Of a DNA stretch of 35,308 bases, positions 1 to 10,784 are shown in pieces. The translations under genes and the position numbers were made by a program. This DNA comes from Schoenoplectus triqueter (Eukaryota; Streptophyta; Magnoliopsida; Poales; Cyperaceae). The stretch covers positions 1 through 35,308 of the forward strand of contig CAXKVV010000072.1 of assembly GCA_964058805.1 (NCBI GenBank). The letters run 5' to 3'. Within the stretch, counting starts at the first letter, position 1; each line of letters starts with the position of its first letter. The notes beneath the pieces were generated by a model. It ran no database searches and had not been told where the DNA came from. It saw only the letters and a program-made list of their open reading frames with translations.

Positions 1-542
1 GCACCAGGGTGAAGTCACACTATGGCAGGGGGCCGTGGCCTCTTGGCTAAATTTTTTTTCAAAAATGTCTTCATAATTATATATATATATATATTCAAAA
101 ATATTTTTATTTTAAGGAAATTTTTAAATTTTACTTGTTGAAAAAATTAAATTTTTATCCCCAGATAAAAAATCTAACTGCCTCTGTTCAGTATCTCCAA
201 GTTTGACCGAGACGATGGATAAATATTGATTCGGCCTTGTCTACTGAGTACTGACAAGAGCCCGTATACAATTCAACGCTGCGCCTGCGCCTGCGCAGCA
301 TTTTGGGAGTACTTTTTAAACATTTTGTGGCTGATTCGGTTGAATTTGTAAACACATGCATGAGAAAGGTCGTTTGAATTTGTAAACACATTTTGGGCCG
401 AGAAGCATCCCTGTATCCCACAACTACCACATCTTCCCATATAAATAAGTTATAGTAGTTTTCAGTGCTACTCAAATAAAGAACACTCGCAGCTGAGAGC
501 ATTAATTCATAGTTTGTGAACATCTCATAAACAAAACAATTG
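1..542 (+). promoter_or_regulatory. 5' flank and probable core promoter of the P450 gene
   Basis: A good TATA box (TATAAATA) lies at 440-447, about 96 bases before the first ATG at 543, which is a plausible distance for a plant promoter with a short 5' UTR. An 18-base direct repeat (TTGAATTTGTAAACACAT) occurs at 340-357 and 374-391, 34 bases apart, immediately upstream of the TATA box. A GCGCCTGC-type GC-rich patch at about 280-298 stands out from the AT-rich surroundings. Bases 1-180 are AT-rich with a short (AT)n run near 78-93 and show no gene. The promoter role is inferred from position; no specific transcription factor site is claimed. Confidence 0.6.
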
Positions 543-2220
543 ATGGATCTTTCTCTCTTTCAACAAGCCTTCTCTTCACCTTCCACATTATACTTCATCT
601 CTGTTCTCTGCTTCACCTTTCTTATCTTACTAATTACCAGAAAGTCCTCTAAACACCTACCCAACCCCCCTCCTTCCCCTCCAAAGCTCCCCATCTTAGG
701 CAACCTCCACCAAGTTGGCACGTTAGCGCACCGCTCTCTCCTAGAACTCTCTAAGAAATATGGGCCTATCATGCTCATTCACCTTGGAGAAGTACCAACT
801 CTTGTTGTTTCAAATGCGCGCATGGCTCGTGAGGTTCTAAAGACCCATGATGCCGTGTTTGCAAGCCGACCTCTTCTCAAAGTGGCCAATATCCTGGCTT
901 ACAACCACCACGATCTCGCGTTTGCACCGTATGGTGAGCAATGGAGGGCTCTGAGAAAGATCACCAACTTGCATGTGTTGAGTTCGAAGAGAATTGTGCA
1001 CACATTCAAGCATTTGAGGGAAGAAGAGGTACTCTTCATGGTTAAAAGAATTGAAAAAGACGCTGCAGCATCGCCCGGCGGTTCCGTGAACATGCGAAAC
1101 ACCTTCTACAAATTCACCAACGACATCATATGCCATATGATGACAGGGGAGTCGTTTAGAAAAGACAACAGGGAGGAGAAACTGCTGAAGATATTGATCG
1201 ACAGCATCCCTCTCCTCGGCAAGTTCAATCCCGAGGACTTCTTCCCTTCTCACAAGTGGGTCGGTCGTATTCTCGGAGCGAAGGTGAGAGAAGAGGCGAG
1301 GCAAATGTTTATGGTCGGTGATAAGATGATGACCGAGGTGTTCAAGGATCGCGTTGAAGGGAGGACTGAGGGTGACGAGGACTTCCTCGACACCTTGCTC
1401 AAACTTCAAAAGGATGAAAAACAAAAGAAAGAGTTTGAGATAAAGGATGAGCACATCAAAGCACTTTGTTACGTAAGTAGATCGATCTAATCCTTTATAT
1501 AATACTATTATATTTAATTTGTAACAAACACAAATTAATTAAACAAACGACAATTCACATGGCAGAAATAAAATATATATATATATGTATATACAGCAAT
1601 CACTGGCAGCTGGCTCGGAACCACTTGCGTTAAGTCTGGAATGGACGATGATAGAGCTCCAGAGAAACCCCAGAGTTATGAAAAAGCTACAGGAGGAGGT
1701 GCGCAGCATCTCCTCACAAAATAATCTACTCACATCCGAAGATGTCAGCAAACTGACTTACCTGAAGGCTGTCATGACAGAGAACTTCCGGCTACACCCA
1801 CCGACTCCGCTACTTATCCCGAGAGAATCCATGGAGTACTGCAACATAGAAGGCTACGACATCCCGAAAGGATCGAGAATTTTCGTCAATACCTATGCCA
1901 TGGGCAGAGACCCTGAGGTCTGGGACAACCCGCTCGAGTTCCTACCCGAAAGATTTGTCGACAATCCTTTCAACTACAACGCTAACACTTGTGAAATTGT
2001 TCCTTTTGGAGGGGGCAGGAGGATTTGTCCCGGGATGCAGCTCTCGCTCCTGACGATGGAGCTGGCACTGGCCAATCTCATATATACGTTCGATTGGGAG
2101 CTACCGAAAGGGATGAAGCCGGAGGACATCGACATGACCGAGACGCCGAGCTTGTCTCTCAAGAGGAAGGAGGAGCTGGAGTTGGTTGCAAAACCTAGGC
2201 GGGTTTCATCTTTAATTTAA
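543..2220 (+). CDS. Cytochrome P450, CYP71 clan (A-type), two exons
   Basis: Exon 1 is 543-1472 and exon 2 is 1597-2220, joined in phase 0 across a 124-base GT-AG intron (GTAAGT donor, ATACAG acceptor); the product is 517 residues, normal for the family. The first ATG is at 543. Visible features are an N-terminal membrane anchor (about residues 15-33), a proline-rich hinge (LPNPPPSPPKLPILGN), the C-helix WRALRK, ExxR (E372-R375), PERF, and the heme loop FGGGRRICPG with Cys454. A-type P450s are ER-bound monooxygenases of specialised metabolism using NADPH-P450 reductase; the substrate cannot be read here. The sequence is most like CYP71 subfamilies. Oddities: the I-helix reads AAGSEPLALS instead of A/G-G-x-D/E-T-T/S, so the usual oxygen-activating Thr is Pro319, and the intron falls just before this motif in phase 0 rather than the more usual phase 1. 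The gene could encode an unusual enzyme or be starting to decay. Confidence 0.9.
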
Positions 2221-2249
2221 GAGACAAAATTAAGTTTTCAAGTGGGTTG

Positions 2250-2251
<2 letters not shown>

Positions 2252-2290
<39 letters not shown>
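2252..2290. repeat. (AT)n microsatellite
   Basis: An almost pure run of alternating A and T begins about 30 bases after the P450 stop codon and lies in its presumed 3' UTR or immediate downstream flank. Confidence 0.95.
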
Positions 2291-2293
<3 letters not shown>

Positions 2294-4203
2294 CAATTGG
2301 AATAATGAGATTAAGAATTATACTTTTTTGTCTGATGAAATGATATTTTCATTTTTTTTTTGTGGGTCTTTTCTTTCATCTTCTTTTTCTAGATTAAGTG
2401 CTGATTAATTTCTGGAGGTTGGTATCATGTAATATGTACTCCATAGCAAGATAACGAAACACTCATGTATGAAAGTCAAGATGTCGCCGAGATTCCATTT
2501 TCTCTCCTCTGTTTCTGTCTGGATATCCCTTTACTCTTTAGTAAGCTTTAATGTCAAATCAGTGGGTTCCCTAGATGATACTCTTGATCGATCTAGGTGA
2601 TATATTATTAAATAATGTTGACAATTTTATTAAATACAAGATAAATTTATTGGCATATTGTTTAATAAAAAAAATAAATTTATTAGACATGAATAAATCA
2701 ACTTCTGCTGAATAATAAACATAAAAATAACATCATTTAAACAAAAATATTTATATAATATATACGTGCTTGGATAATTCAAAGGCGTTGGATTTTTATG
2801 TTTGAAATTACATTTTAGTTGTAAAGTAATCTTCTATCATTATGCATACTGGTACCATTATTATTGTTTTCAGTGTTGGTATCAATAATTAATTTCCACC
2901 GTTCAAAAGTTTCTTTAATTAGTCAAAGACTAAAAGTTAGATGGCATGGCACTTTTCTTACCAAAGGCAGAGCAGATATCATTTTTTATTCCATTTTCAT
3001 CAAATCACTTAGTTTCACAAAATTAATATCGTCCGTATGAAAAAACAAATTGTATGTTAATTTCAAAATTGAATAAAGAATTTTTATAAATATTTAAAAT
3101 TGAATGACTTAATCATAATTTATCTCAAAAAATGTTCATTTCTTTAAGTTTTACTACTAGGTAAAAGTGTGGCATTAATCATGACTCTCTGTTTAAAGTG
3201 GTACTTGGCGCTGATAATTAATAAACTTTATCAATGGAGATGCTTGAAATAAACAAATAGAGGAGTTGAACTTGAAATATATTGTTATCTTAGTTAAAGT
3301 ATAACATGTAAAATTTGAAAGGAGAGAATGGCAATTTTATAGAAAAAAAAAACATAAATATTTTCCTCCCTTATTTTTAAAATAATTAACGGGGTTTTCT
3401 AAATTAATATCAAACGCCTAAAATGTTTTAGCGGCATGAACAATAAACTAAATATTTTATTGTTTAGAATACCAATTGTTAAGAGGACCGCATTTCAAAC
3501 CGGCCTTAAGTTGAATTTTCTTCTTAATATGTAACAGAAACATCGTCCTTTAATTGAGGGCGGAAATTCCAAACTACAATTCATCGAATTTTATTTTATT
3601 TTTATCTGGCTTTTAAGACTTAATTTGTTCCCAAAGGATAATAATCAGGAGAAGGAGAGGGAGAAAAATTGGAAAATTTTGGTTGATGCGCATTTAATGA
3701 AGAAGGAGAAAGGGAAAATTTTCAATATTGATCAATCCAATCAACTGTTTTAATTTCTTGTTTCTAAATTAAAGTGTAAAGGATGTGAAGCAAAAAAATC
3801 ATTGTTTATTCTTTCAATATCGTTCATCCCCTTTAATTTTGTCAAATATTTTATGGAGTGTATGCTAATTAATTTTAAGACAATGTCCTTTGACCTTTGT
3901 ATGTATGAGAAGTTGCACCTTGAGCTTTTATTGAAAAATTCATTGCACTCTATATTTCATTTTTTATCTAAAAAAAAATATTGACGGTTCGATTAGCTGT
4001 GCCAAATTTCTCTTCATCTTCCTTGTTTTCTACGCAAGAACTAAATTTGGAGGAAAAAACACCCATTCAAATTCTAAATCCAGAACTCCGACAAACTTGA
4101 AGTCAAATAATGCATTCGACATGCAGAACACACAACGAAGACAACATGTACGTAGTATTTTTATTGCACATTTTGGAATTGTCAGCGGTGAAAATGTCTT
4201 GAA
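2291..4203. other. AT-rich intergenic stretch without recognisable gene
   Basis: No reading frame here resembles a protein family, and no terminal repeats or target duplications were found. Short open frames such as the one near 3802-3984 have no recognisable motifs and consist of AT-driven codons (Phe, Ile, Leu, Lys, Asn). Confidence 0.7.
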
Positions 4204-4362
4204 GAAATAAATGCATTTCTATGCATTGAAATGGGGAGATTATACGTAGCTATTCGCATATTTATTCAGCAAAAGAGAAATAAATGCATTTCTATGCATT
4301 GAAATGGGGAGATTATACGTAGCTATTCGCATATTTATTCAGTAAAAGAGAAATAAATGCAT
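4204..4362. repeat. 73-bp tandem duplication plus partial third copy
   Basis: The unit starts GAAATAAATGCATTTC and is present at 4204-4276 and 4277-4349. The copies differ by only one visible base (CAGC versus CAGT near their ends). A third partial copy of 13 bases follows at 4350-4362. The array ends 14 bases before the CACTA transposon, so it is part of the target-site region. Near-identity suggests a recent duplication. Confidence 0.9.
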
Positions 4363-4376
4363 GAATAAGAGGTGAA

Positions 4377-4433
4377 CACTACAGCAAAATTAACTAACTG
4401 CATCCATAATTGCGACTGGGTGGCGCCGGTCGC
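4377..4433 (+). repeat. Left terminal and subterminal repeats of the CACTA element
   Basis: The terminal repeat starts at 4377. Two subterminal motifs follow: GCGACTGG at 4412-4419 and, inverted, CCGGTCGC at 4426-4433. They match the GCGACCGG motif repeated many times at the right end. In En/Spm such motifs are binding sites for the element's own TnpA protein; that role is inferred here. Confidence 0.85.
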
Positions 4434-5675
4434 AAGTAAATGAAATCATGGCCCAATGATATTATAAGCCTTGTAATGTAACTTAGCCCACACAAATTAA
4501 GTACACGAACAAAGATAGTCAGAAAATATAACCCATCGATTATCTCCATTCAAAAAAACTTAGATCAGGTCTCCTCTATTTCTCCGATCTGGTCACTTCA
4601 AACCCATCGATTTATTTCCCCACGTTCATCAAAAACCCTAGATCGAGGCTCCGTCGTCGCTCTCCGTTCGGCTGTGCAAGGTACCTTCTCTTTCCCTTTC
4701 GCGATATAGTATTTGCGATTTTCACCCATATACTCTGTCGTCGCTCTTCGTTTGGCCTTTTGATCCTTTTCTCTTTAATTGATTGACTTCTATAATATTA
4801 GATTGAGCAAAATGTTAGATTGTTTTAGGAGAAAAAAGTTTCTCTCTGCTTTGCTTCTCCTGTGACATGGCTAAGTAGGATTTCAGTCGAAAGCGGGTTT
4901 TCAATGTCGTAAGGGACATCTTGGACTACTAATGATTTCGATTTTGATTGAATTATTCAATTAATTTTGTAACAGTTACGTACATGAAAACGAAATAAGA
5001 TTAATCAATCTATTAACTACTAGAGAGGTTAGTGGAGGAAGACAAGAATGGGATGTGCGGTCAATATGGGGAGGAGTGAACAATTCAATTTATTATTATT
5101 ATTTAATTTTATTTGTTTCCATTTTATATATATCAAATATATATATATCAAATGTGGCCAAGGCAAGGCCAAGGCCGAGGCATACTTTGGTTAATTAATT
5201 AATTATTTTGTTTTGTCACTTTGTCCTTTGCAAGGGGAAGGAAAGAAAAAAGGAACAGACTTCGCAATTTCTGCGCTCCAAATCCAATCTATTCATCCCT
5301 GCACTCTGTCTACTCTATTCATAAATAGGATTCATGATGCCTCAACCATTTATTTTGATTGAATTATTCAATTAATTTTGATTTTAATCTTAGTGGTACA
5401 TATTCTATTCATGATTTATGATTTGTTTTCTTTTATAAATGGCTTATTCCAGAAAGCTGCTAAATGTGCAAACAGTAAAACTAAATTTGCTAAATCTGCT
5501 AAATGGCTGTGTAGGTACCATTTTCTTCTAGATTGCTCCATTTTGCTTCGATCTCTTGTGCCCCCACTCTATCAGGTGCCTTTTTTCTTCTTCCAACATT
5601 ATTTCATCTGCAAATTTCTGCCAGATTTCTGTCTCTTTTGCTTATCCTTAAATTTTATTGACATAATTAGGAATA
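4434..5675 (+). other. CACTA 5' leader region (probable promoter and leader intron)
   Basis: No convincing protein-coding exon is present before the ATG at 5676. A stretch at 4540-4680 rich in C and T looks like a transcribed leader and ends with a candidate splice donor (AAG/GTACC near 4679-4685). The sequence TCGTCGCTCTYCGTTYGGC occurs twice, at about 4652 and 4738, as an imperfect direct repeat. A short open frame at 5378-5692 has no family resemblance. The TNP2 start codon lies just after an AATTAG at about 5665-5670, which could be the acceptor of a leader intron. Confidence 0.5.
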
Positions 5676-7438
5676 ATGGAAGGAGATCGTAGTTGGATGT
5701 ATAGTCCCTTTAGAATCAACCCTGAGTTTATTTATGGAGTTAGGAGCTTTCTTAACTATGCTTTTAACAATCCTGCAAATATAATTGATGGAGATTGTAT
5801 TAGGTGTCCTTGTCTAATTTGTGGAAATTCAAGATGGTATAAAAGGGATACAATAGAAGAACATTTGATAAGAAGTGGGTTCAGAAATTATTATAGTACA
5901 TGGTATATGCATGGCGAAGAGTGTCGTGAAAACCTAGATGATAACATCGTTAGGTCTCCTCTGGTTGAAGAGAGTTTTGAAGGAGATAGATCAAATCCAA
6001 TAGAACAGATGGTTAGGGATGCTGCTGGTCCCGATTTTAATTTGGATTCAGACGAAGAGACTTCAAACTCTGAGGCTGAAAAGTTTTATGAAATGTTAAA
6101 GACAGCCGATGAACCGCTTTGGGATGGTTGTGATACGAGGTATACATGACTATCTTGTGTCACAGAGTTATTGACTATCAAGACTGATTGCAACCTAACC
6201 AAAGAGGCTTTTAATCGAATTGTATCTGCGGTAAAAAAGTGGCTCCCCCTAAATAATAGACTACCTCCTGATTACTATCAGTGTAAAAAATTAGTTCAAA
6301 ATTTAGGTTTAGGTTATCAAAAGATTGATGCTTGTCCAAATCATTGCATGTTGTATTATGGTAGTAACAGCTTGAAAGTAAGTTTATTGGTAGAAATTTG
6401 AGATTTCCAGATGGATATGCATCAAATTTATCAAATTCTGTGAATATAGAAGAGTGTAAGTTTATTAGTAGACTTCCTGGTAGGGATCTAAGTGATCAGG
6501 AATTAAAAGCAGCTCATCTTTATGTGTTGCTTAATTGTCCAGAGATGTCTCTCTTTATTGAGTAAGCCGTTTCTATCTAATTTGTTAAATTCATATCAGA
6601 TTTTCATCAAAGAGATGTTATTTGAACTGACTTCATTATAACCAATATTTACAGCCAATTTGATGCGACGATCAAGGCAGAAAACCCCCGTATCAGCAAC
6701 AAAAATCTTGAAAGAAAACGTGAGGAGAAGTTTGCAGCATGGATTCGACAAATAGTTTTACATGATGATACAATAGATAGGAAAGTGAGAGACATTGCAC
6801 TAGGTCCCTTTTCACGAGTTACATGCTTTAACATGTATGATGTCAACGGCTATCGGTTCCATACGAGAGCGTACGGAGCGAATAAGAAAACTACAAACAG
6901 TGGGGTATGCGTTAAGGGATCAAATTGGCAAGGGACAGTCAAAGACTACTATGGGATTATTAAAGAAATTATTCAATTAGAATATGTTGGGGCCAATAAT
7001 ACCATAGTATTATTCAAATGTAATTGGTTTGATACTAACCATGGCGTACGAGTAGATGAAGAGCATGGTTTAGTTGAAGTTAACCATCGGTCCTCTCTTA
7101 GAAAATATGAGCCATTTGTTTTAGCTTATCAAGTTATTCAAGTTTACTATGTGCCTTATCCATCACGGAAAAGAGAGAGACAAGATTGGTTGGTTGCCAT
7201 AAAAACAAAACCAAGACTAACCTTACCTATTTTATCAAGTGGTGAAAGTACTTCTGATCCAGTTGAGGTTTTAGCAGAATTCTTTCAAGAAGACAAACCT
7301 TCTTGCCCTTTTATTGTCACAGATGGATCCAGTTTAGATGAACCTATGATACTACAAGCTAGTAGAGATCCCGAGATTGTACTTGAACATGAAGTTCCTC
7401 TATTTGCTAAAGAAAATCAAAAGCGGCGGCGTGCATGA
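5676..7438 (+). pseudogene. TNP2-type CACTA transposase, broken and lacking its catalytic core
   Basis: The first block (5676-6146) is a transposase-associated N-terminal domain: RSWMYSPFR, GVRSFL, IRCPCLIC, a HL..SGF segment and WYMHGE. An in-frame TGA at 6147-6149 interrupts it; the same frame then continues (ELLTIKTDCNL...DACPNHCMLYYG) to 6377. The central TNP2 catalytic region expected next is missing. After a frame change, 6380-6561 encodes FPDGYASNLSNSVN and AAHLYVLLNC, typical of the TNP2 C-terminal half, again without the stretch that normally separates them. A 93-base intron (6562-6654, GTAAGC donor, TTTACAG acceptor) leads in frame to 6655-7438, a DUF4216-like domain (NSGVCV, YYGIIKEIIQLEY, VLFKCNWFD, FVLAYQVIQVYYV). 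In the family this protein cuts and joins element ends; this copy cannot do so. Assignment is confident, exact deletion limits less so. Confidence 0.9.
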
Positions 7439-7553
7439 TTGAAATTATCATATAGGGTTATATTACAATTCTTAAGATTTATTGAAGTTGCTTGTTCTAT
7501 TTGTTTTATTTGCATTTCATCATTGAGCTAACTTCAGTAATTCTAATGCAGGT

Positions 7554-10295
7554 ATGGTTCAGCGGAGAGTGTGTAAAGGTGTTGAAACTTCTGCCCAAGG
7601 GAGTAGAGGGATTCGTGGTTCAATAAGTGAGCAAATATGTGCACAGGGAAAAAGCAAAGGTCGTGGCCGGGATGCACATATTCCTCCTCGGCTAGCAGAA
7701 AAAAGACCTACTCTCACGATTGCTGGTCATCGGTATGAAAAATTAGTACAATATTTATTGCACTATATGCACTATATGATTGTAATTTAGTAGAGGCACT
7801 TTTGAAAATGAAACATATTTCAGTATTGATGAGCTTCCTAAACCAGTATGCTTCCTAAAAAGTTCAATCCATAGCAGCACTGATAGCTCAAAAATTATGC
7901 TCTCTAATTGTGCGCCTGCTGCATACAACATCATTGTAATTACTATGATTGTCAATTATAAATTTGTTCACTGAATTTATTTGATAATGAATTTGAAATG
8001 CAGTGCTTTTCATTCATCACCATTGGACGGTCAACTTCCAAAAATAATTTCACAAATCATTAGAAATTGTTATCCAGGGCCGTGTGAAACTTACGAGCCT
8101 TATCCAAATGATACAAAGAAGGTGATCATGAAGGAGTTCTTGGTATGAAAATTATCCATAACTTTGCTATTTTTAATTAAATAAAAAAATTATAAAGTGA
8201 ACCCAATTGCAATGGGGATTTGGGAAATAGTTACCAGCCAGTAGGGTTTGCATTTCACTTTGTACTAACTTGCAAATTGGGTTTGCATTCCACTTTTGTA
8301 CTTCAATTAAAATTGAACAACTACTATTAACATTTGTATTTGCATTGTTTGTAAAACTAGTTGTACTTTAGGTGGGACATTCATGTTAATCATGTGAAGG
8401 CGTTAGAGGTGTTTGAAAGGATTGCAACTAAGTGTTTACAGGACATGCTTTGCAAAGCTCGAGGAGCTGCCTTGGAGTTGCATGAAACTGTAAATTATCA
8501 AGTTTGGAAAGAAAGGGGTCCTCCTTCCACCTACTCGTGGATAAAGAAAGAAAACTGGATTGTATTGTACGATCAGTGGTCAACTACGAAATTTCAGGAT
8601 ATTTCTAATCGTAACTCCAAAAATCGGTTGGCGTCTGGAGATAATTCATTTAGCACCACTGGTTCCATTAGTATGCTTATTCACAAACATCGCTTGGTAT
8701 GATAATATTTCTTTCATTTTTTTCATAATTTATCATATGAATAAGGTGTGCTATATATTATAATAAGTTCACAAACTAAATTTATTTTGATTACTTTTGT
8801 TCTGCTACTAGGAGCAAAAGATGGCCCGTCAACCAAGGTTTTTGGAATTATTTGAGGCAACACATAAAAACAAGAAAGGGGAGTTATGCTCTGAAAGAGC
8901 TAAGGGCGTGACTGTGAGTAAATTGATTTGAATTATATGTGGTAAAAACAAGAAGGGGGAGTTATGTGCATATTATTTGTACCAAATCTCTAAAAACAAA
9001 CCTGATTGTTACAAGACAGTTACACACTAAAAAATGTGCAAATTTAGATAGTCACTATCCTATTTAACAAATACCTCAATATGTTAACTCCCCACAATAA
9101 CCTAGATGCTTGTTGTAGAGATTTCAGATTTCTCTTTTAGATAATGTAAGTTTTTAGAATATGTTTGCTAGTTTAGTTGTGATTTTGTTTTTTAATTAAA
9201 TCATGTCAACACTTTTGTAGTATAAATATGGTGAGTTGATAGTTGATAAATACGGGGAGGACCAGTCTAAACATCCGGACTTTGATGCGGCCCTTTGGAA
9301 TGAAGCTACCGGAGGAAATTTGCATGGTGATAACTATGGTTTTGGAGCTTTGGGGCTGACAAGGTCCACGCTCCATCCAAATCAGCTAGACAGTGATACA
9401 ACTTCATCGAATGAGTTGCATGTAGATATTGATCCTAAAGTTCTAGCGATGGTTACTAATCAAGTCAAAAAGAGTCTTAAGAAGACTATGAAAAAAAAGA
9501 TTGAAAAGAAGATGAAGAAACTTGAGTTGAAAATTTAGAGAAAATTTGCTAGAGCTCAATCCTCATTCGAGGTTAGTTTCGTTTCCTTTCTGCAAAGCTG
9601 TCAATTGTAGTTAAACCTCAATCATTTAATTACATTAATCAAAATCTATACTCAGACATTTTATTGAGCAAATTATCAACTTAACTGTAAAATATTAGTA
9701 TTTATAACTAGTTTGCTCAGAGCAAATTGCCAACTATTGGCATTTCTGTCAATCAGTACAAAAAATTAATTTCTTGTACACATTGAAATGCATATTGCTT
9801 TGCATTAAATCAATCATAAGAGTTGACTGTTCAGGATATGTTTCAAGTCATTAGTCATGGAGATGAATTGGATTTCCAATCAATTTAATTGGTTATTGCC
9901 AACAATTAATTTAAGAGTTAACTGGTAATTTTGCTTCAGTAATATTGATTTTTTTAGTACTGTTGTTAGCTGATTCTTTCTGTTTTTTTAATAATGAGAC
10001 TTTGCATTGAATGTTAGAGAACTAATATCAAGGAAACCATAATGCGGAATTTGGTGTGAATGAAAGTATTTGTGTTATGATAACCATCATGTGCTTACCA
10101 GAAACGGTATAATATATATGTTACTTTTATAATTTTGTCTAAATTCAATAGGTTGCTTCGTCATCAGCATCTCGTCGCTCACATGGAAAGGATATTTGTG
10201 TTGAGACAAGTTCAGATGAGGGTTCTAGTAGCTCGGACGAGTCCGATTCAGATTCAAATTCAGACTCCCATGTACTCGAATCATCGCACATTTAG
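7554..10295 (+). CDS. Transposase_24-type second gene of the CACTA element (TnpA-like role)
   Basis: Exons that join cleanly are 7554-7732, 8004-8142, 8361-8696, 8812-8913 and 9221-9538, all GT-AG, giving 357 residues. The first exon is basic and glycine-rich (GKSKGRGRDAHIPPR). The middle carries the plant Transposase_24 signature: W-I-V-LYDQW, F-x-x-I-S-N-x-N, TTGSISM, then ELFEATHKNKKGE, then the A-LWNEATGG...GFGALGL segment, and a lysine-rich coiled-coil-like tail. In CACTA elements this gene is thought to supply the DNA-binding partner of TNP2. The frame ends in TAG at 9536-9538, yet it continues open for 11 codons to a GTTAGT donor after 9571, and a phase-0 exon at 10152-10295 encodes an acidic Ser/Asp-rich tail. 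The TAG may be a nonsense change of an original Gln codon, or 9572-10151 may be a 3' UTR intron. Confidence 0.8.
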
Positions 10296-10519
10296 GTCTT
10301 ACATTAAGACATAGGTCAATTTTATTTGAATTTCAATTGAAGTCGGCTGGATTTAAAATCTGATTGTAAGCATGAGTTTGAATTTTGGTAGATTGTACTA
10401 AACTTGTATTGAAGTCGACTGGATTTAAATTTTGGCAGATTATAATTTCTTTTGGTGCTGAATTTGCAATTAAATGTAATTAGCCCTGCAATTTTTTTTT
10501 TAATTCTGATGATATCTAA

Positions 10520-10784
10520 GCGACCGGTAAATATTCATTACTGCGACCGGTACTTGGTAGCAAAAATCGTCTAACATGACGTCATTCAACTAGGTACAGC
10601 GACCGTTATTGCGACCGGATGATGTCATTATTCCGGTAGCAATTGAATCATTTGCTGCCGGTGATGACGTCATCACCGGTTGCAGATCATTATCTGCTAC
10701 GAGGTTTGTGCGACCGGATTTAGTGCGACCGGTCCAGGTCGCTATGACATATCTGCGACCAGCGCCATTCATCTCTGCGACCGG
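10520..10784 (+). repeat. Right subterminal GCGACCGG repeat array of the CACTA element
   Basis: Exact GCGACCGG occurs at 10520-10527, 10543-10550, 10611-10618, 10710-10717, 10725-10732 and 10777-10784. One-base variants are at 10599-10606 (GCGACCGT) and 10755-10762 (GCGACCAG), and an inverted variant is near 10735-10742. A 22-base perfect palindrome lies within the array at 10658-10679, with half-site CCGGTGATGAC. Clusters like this are the transposase-binding platform in CACTA elements; binding is inferred. Confidence 0.9.

Noticed and set aside
188..523. Minus-strand open frame of 111 codons upstream of the P450
   Set aside because: It overlaps the TATA box and promoter repeats and its translation matches no family.
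837..1454. Long minus-strand open frame (205 codons)
   Set aside because: It lies antisense to P450 exon 1, whose codons and motifs are clearly real; the minus frame shows no family features.
5378..5692. Plus-strand open frame of 104 codons before TNP2
   Set aside because: Composition is Phe/Leu/Ile-rich, there is no domain, and it overlaps the true TNP2 start in another frame. It is best explained as leader sequence.
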